NCBI GenBank assembly: GCA_031285115.1
Contig: JAITWU010000208.1
Span: 1-8,147 of the forward strand
Direction of reading: 5' to 3'
Length of the DNA: 8,147 nucleotides
Source: Azonexus sp.
GTDB taxonomy: Bacteria; Pseudomonadota; Gammaproteobacteria; Burkholderiales; Rhodocyclaceae
The notes beneath the pieces were generated by a model. It saw only the letters and a program-made list of their open reading frames with translations. It searched no databases and was not told where the DNA came from. Positions 5,395 to 8,147 of the stretch are shown here, one piece after another (position 1 is the first letter of the stretch; each line of letters opens with the position of its first letter). Both the position numbers and the translations under genes were made by a program.

Positions 5395-7689
5395 ATGAAC
5401 GATAAAGACCATTCGTTGACCGCCGAAGCAGCGCGGCGCATTGCCGAACTTGAGACCGAGGTGGCCGAACTGCGGCGGCAACTGGCCGGGATGCAAGAGA
5501 TAACCGCTCCCCGGCAGGCAATCACCGCCGATCCCGCGCTTTTCAAAAAAATCTTTGACGAAAACCCCAATATCATCTTTGTCAAAAATCACGACGCCAA
5601 ATTTGTTCTGGTCAATGAGGCGATGGCGCGTTTCTACAAGACGACGGCGGCGGCGATGATCGGCAAGGATGATGGCGATTTCGGCGCAACGCCGGAGCAG
5701 GTCGCGTATTTTCGGCAAACCGCGCTGGACATCATGACCAGCGGCAAAGCGGAAACCGTTTTTGAAGAGGCGCGGAACGCCAATACCGGCGAAATTCACC
5801 ATTTCAAATCGTTCAAAAAACCCTTTATCGGCCCTGACGGTTCGCCGCACATTCTCGTCATCCCGTTCGACATCACCGATCTGCGGCACGCTCAGGAGCA
5901 GGTCGCCGAAAATGAACAACGCCTGCGCTTCGTCCTGGCGGCGACGGAAGAAGGCATCTGGGACTGGGACGTGCAAACCGGCGCCTTGCTCCACAACCCG
6001 CGCTGGTATGAACTGCTCGGACTCGCGCCGGAAGACATGACCGGCACCGTCGCCGACTTTTTCAATTGCCTTCTCGACGAAGAAAAGGCGGGGGTCGAAA
6101 AAGAACTCGCCAGTTGCCTGCGCGGCGAAAAACCCTATTCCCACGAACACCGGATGCGCTGCAAGAATGGCGAAATCGTCTGGGTGCTCGATCGCGGCAA
6201 TGTCGTCCTGCGCGATGCCGAAGGCCGCCCTTTGCGCATGGTCGGCAGTTTCGCCGACATCACGGCGCGCAAATTCGCCGAGCAGGAACTGGTCGCCGCG
6301 CGCCATCAGGCGGAAGCCGCCAACGACGCCAAATCGGCCTTCCTCGCCAATATGAGCCATGAGATCCGGACGCCGATGAACGCCATCATCGGCTTCAATT
6401 ACCTGCTCATGCGCAGCCCGCTGACGCCGAACCAGCGCGCCATGATGGAAAAAGTCGGGAGCGCCTCGGAACACCTGTTGCAGGTCATCAACAATATTCT
6501 CGAACTATCGAAAATCGAATCCGGCAAGCTCCTCATCGAAGCCCGCGAATTCGCCCCGCCGGAAGTCCTCGAAGCCGCCGCCACGGTCATCGGCGAACAG
6601 GCCGAAGCCAAGGGCCTGCAACTCACCGTCGATAGCGGCAACCTGCCGCCGCAGGCGATTGGCGACGCCCAGCGGCTGCGCCAGGTGTTGATGAATTTCG
6701 CCAGCAACGCCCTCAAATTCACCCACAGCGGCGCCATCCACCTGGCTGGCGAACTGCTGGCCGAGGACGCAACCACCCTCACCTGCCGCTTTGCCGTTCG
6801 TGACAGCGGCATCGGCATCCGTCCCGAAGATATTTCCCGGCTGTTCAAACCCTTTGAGCAGCTCGACGCCTCGACCACCCGCCAATACGGCGGCACCGGC
6901 CTCGGCCTTGCCATCTCCGCCCATCTGGCGCGGCTGATGGATGGCGAAGTCGGCGTTGATAGCGAACCCGGCGAAGGCAGCGTCTTCTGGATCAATATCC
7001 GGCTGCAAAAACCCGTCCATAAAGAAATCCCGCCGCCGGTCATGAACAAACCCGGCGTGCGCAAACTGCAAGGCAAGGTGCTGCTGGTCGAAGACGATGA
7101 ACTCAACCGTGAAATCGGCTGCGAATTGCTCGCCAACATCGGCCTTGTCGCCGATATTGCCGAAAATGGCCAGATCGCCGTCGAGCGGGCGCAAAAAACC
7201 TGCTACGACCTGATTCTCATGGACATCCAGATGCCGGTGCTCGACGGCCTCGACGCCACCCGCCGCATCCGCGCCCTGCCCGAGGGGGAAGAAGTCGTCA
7301 TCGTCGCGCTCACCGCCAACGCCTTCCGCACCGACCGTGAGCGTTACCTCGACGCCGGTATGGATGACTTTCTCGCCAAACCGATCGAGCCGGAAAGCCT
7401 GTTCACCCTGCTCGGCCAATACCTGCCGTCAGCAGCCGGGGAGCAGCCGGTGGCTGGCGCTCAGGCAATCACCCTCAACGTCCAGCCGCTCGACACCACC
7501 GCCCTGCACCAACTGGGCGAACTGCTGCGCAGCGGCGACATCGCCGCCCAAACCAGCTTCGAGCCGCTCCAGGAAAGCCTGCGCTTTGCCTTCCCCGAAT
7601 ATTTCCCGACCCTGCAAAAAGCCATCCGGGATTTCGACTACGAGGCGGCGGTCGTCGTCATCGACAAAATCAACGCCCGGCTGGCCTGA
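5395..7689 (+). CDS. Soluble hybrid sensor histidine kinase with two PAS domains and a receiver
   Basis: This 764-residue protein has no signal peptide or membrane segment, so it should sense a cytoplasmic cue. Order of parts: a short coiled coil (about 11-34); PAS 1 (about 48-165, FDENPNIIFVKNHDAKFVLV); PAS 2 with PAC (about 175-292, ATEEGIWDWDVQTG ... FADITARK); a linking helix; HisKA with the phospho-accepting His322 in SHEIRTPMNAIIGF; and HATPase with N box FASNALKFT (Asn438), DSGIGI (470-475), FEQLDAS and GGTGLGLAIS (499-508). The receiver is at about 560-675, with acidic residues EDD 566-568, phospho-acceptor Asp610 in ILMDIQMP, Thr640 and Lys662. The last 85 residues are helical and lack an HPt histidine motif (HxLKG). 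All catalytic residues are present. The output must therefore pass through a separate HPt or response regulator, neither of which is encoded nearby. The ligand is unknown. The ATG at 5395 has no clear Shine-Dalgarno. Confidence 0.95.
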   Translation: MNDKDHSLTAEAARRIAELETEVAELRRQLAGMQEITAPRQAITADPALFKKIFDENPNIIFVKNHDAKFVLVNEAMARFYKTTAAAMIGKDDGDFGATPEQVAYFRQTALDIMTSGKAETVFEEARNANTGEIHHFKSFKKPFIGPDGSPHILVIPFDITDLRHAQEQVAENEQRLRFVLAATEEGIWDWDVQTGALLHNPRWYELLGLAPEDMTGTVADFFNCLLDEEKAGVEKELASCLRGEKPYSHEHRMRCKNGEIVWVLDRGNVVLRDAEGRPLRMVGSFADITARKFAEQELVAARHQAEAANDAKSAFLANMSHEIRTPMNAIIGFNYLLMRSPLTPNQRAMMEKVGSASEHLLQVINNILELSKIESGKLLIEAREFAPPEVLEAAATVIGEQAEAKGLQLTVDSGNLPPQAIGDAQRLRQVLMNFASNALKFTHSGAIHLAGELLAEDATTLTCRFAVRDSGIGIRPEDISRLFKPFEQLDASTTRQYGGTGLGLAISAHLARLMDGEVGVDSEPGEGSVFWINIRLQKPVHKEIPPPVMNKPGVRKLQGKVLLVEDDELNREIGCELLANIGLVADIAENGQIAVERAQKTCYDLILMDIQMPVLDGLDATRRIRALPEGEEVVIVALTANAFRTDRERYLDAGMDDFLAKPIEPESLFTLLGQYLPSAAGEQPVAGAQAITLNVQPLDTTALHQLGELLRSGDIAAQTSFEPLQESLRFAFPEYFPTLQKAIRDFDYEAAVVVIDKINARLA

Positions 7690-7715
7690 CGCCCTTGGCG
7701 GCGGCCCGGTATAAT
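7686..7715 (+). promoter_or_regulatory. sigma70-like promoter for prfB
   Basis: A perfect -10 TATAAT at 7710-7715 is preceded by the -35-like CTGACG at 7686-7691 (4/6 to TTGACA) with an 18-base spacer. The -35 overlaps the stop codon of the histidine kinase gene. Transcription would start near 7722, about 27 bases before the prfB ATG. This gives prfB transcription independent of the upstream genes. Confidence 0.55.
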
Positions 7716-7748
7716 CATGGGTTTTCGTAACGAATCGCAGGAACGCCA

Positions 7749-8147
7749 ATGGAAGCCGAACACCTCAACAGCATCGCCAACAAACTCGACGATCTGGCGC
7801 AGCGCGCCGCTGATTTGCGGAGGTATCTTTGACTACGATCACAAACGCGAACGCCTGACGCTCCTCAATCAGGAACTCGAAGACCCGAAAATCTGGGATG
7901 ACCCGAAGCGCGCGCAGGAACTCGGGCGCGAGAAAAAAACGCTGGAAGACATCGTGCTGGTCTTGGAAGCCGTCGCGCACGGCATCACGGATGGCCGCGA
8001 ACTGTTCGCCATGGGCCGTGACGATAATGATGACGACACGCTGCTGGCGGTAGAAGCCGACAACGCCGAACTCGAAAAAAAGGTGGCGGAAGTCGAATTC
8101 CGCCGCATGTTCTCCAACCCTTCCGATCCCCTGCCCTGCTTTCTCGA
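7749..8147 (+). CDS. prfB: Peptide chain release factor 2 (RF2), 5' part, with programmed +1 frameshift
   Basis: RF2 terminates translation at UGA and UAA codons. The ATG at 7749 has AGGA at 7739-7742 six bases upstream. The first frame encodes 27 residues, MEAEHLNSIANKLDDL...RRYL, and then meets an in-frame TGA at 7830-7832. Shifting +1 at CTT (7827-7829) continues with DYDHKRERLTLLNQELEDPK, then IWDDPKRAQELG, to the window end (FRRMFSNPSDPLPCFL), a typical RF2 domain 1. The protein is cut by the window: the SPF anticodon-like and GGQ catalytic motifs lie beyond 8147. The coding sequence is a join of 7749-7829 and 7831 onward. The internal TGA is regulatory and does not make this a pseudogene. 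lysS often follows prfB, but this cannot be seen here. Confidence 0.96.
7819..7833 (+). promoter_or_regulatory. prfB programmed +1 frameshift site (autoregulatory)
   Basis: The site has the three known parts: an internal Shine-Dalgarno-like GGAGG at 7819-7823, the three-base spacer TAT, and the slippery CTT-TGA-C at 7827-7833. When RF2 is scarce, the ribosome pauses at the in-frame TGA, the Shine-Dalgarno pairing pushes it forward, and the Leu tRNA slips from CUU to UUU, so that full-length RF2 is made. When RF2 is plentiful, termination gives a 27-residue peptide. The layout matches the well-described Escherichia coli site, with GGAGG in place of AGGGGG. Confidence 0.95.

Noticed and set aside
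4555..6474. A 639-residue minus-strand open frame
   Set aside because: It lies antisense to ygfZ and the histidine kinase, both of which have clear domain signatures. The translation is rich in Arg, Gly, His and Phe without any recognisable domain, typical of a shadow frame in GC-rich DNA.
6505..7419. A 304-residue minus-strand open frame
   Set aside because: It is antisense to the HATPase and receiver domains of the kinase and has shadow-frame composition.
7830..7832. In-frame TGA making prfB a pseudogene
   Set aside because: The GGAGG-TAT-CTT-TGA-C context and the perfect continuation in the +1 frame show this is the normal programmed frameshift.

Overview
The window looks like a chromosomal core region of a betaproteobacterium, probably in or near the Rhodocyclales/Azoarcus-like group. 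That placement rests on high GC, the order mltG-tmk-holB-pilZ with ygfZ divergent, and a betaproteobacterial style of HolB and RF2 sequence. The taxonomic level is inferred from gene order and protein character only.

Layout. The left two thirds reads leftward (minus strand). Starting at about 4290 it runs mltG (septation/glycan-strand endolytic transglycosylase), tmk (thymidylate kinase), a small hicA-hicB toxin-antitoxin pair, holB (DNA polymerase III delta' subunit), pilZ (type IV pilus PilZ protein) and a small AT-richer gene. That last gene encodes a fragment-like relative of the actin homologue MreB. The first 88 bases hold no gene I can support with confidence, only possible edges of neighbours. 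The right third reads rightward: ygfZ (folate-binding Fe-S/tRNA-modification factor), a 764-residue soluble hybrid sensor histidine kinase with two PAS domains, and the first part of prfB (release factor 2), which contains the classic programmed +1 frameshift site and is cut by the window end.

How it fits together. mltG-tmk-holB-pilZ is a widespread proteobacterial cluster joining cell-wall processing, dTTP supply, the replication clamp loader and pilus biogenesis. mltG and tmk overlap by GTGA, which implies translational coupling. The hicAB pair has its own promoter-like palindromic region and separates tmk from holB. It looks like an inserted accessory module. ygfZ and mltG diverge from a short AT-rich promoter region, and prfB has its own sigma70-like promoter overlapping the kinase stop codon.

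The most unusual items are the mini MreB-like protein of about 121 residues without the nucleotide-binding motif, the hicAB insertion with its palindromic control region, and the variant HicA active-site region. I see no CRISPR array, tRNA, rRNA or insertion sequence.
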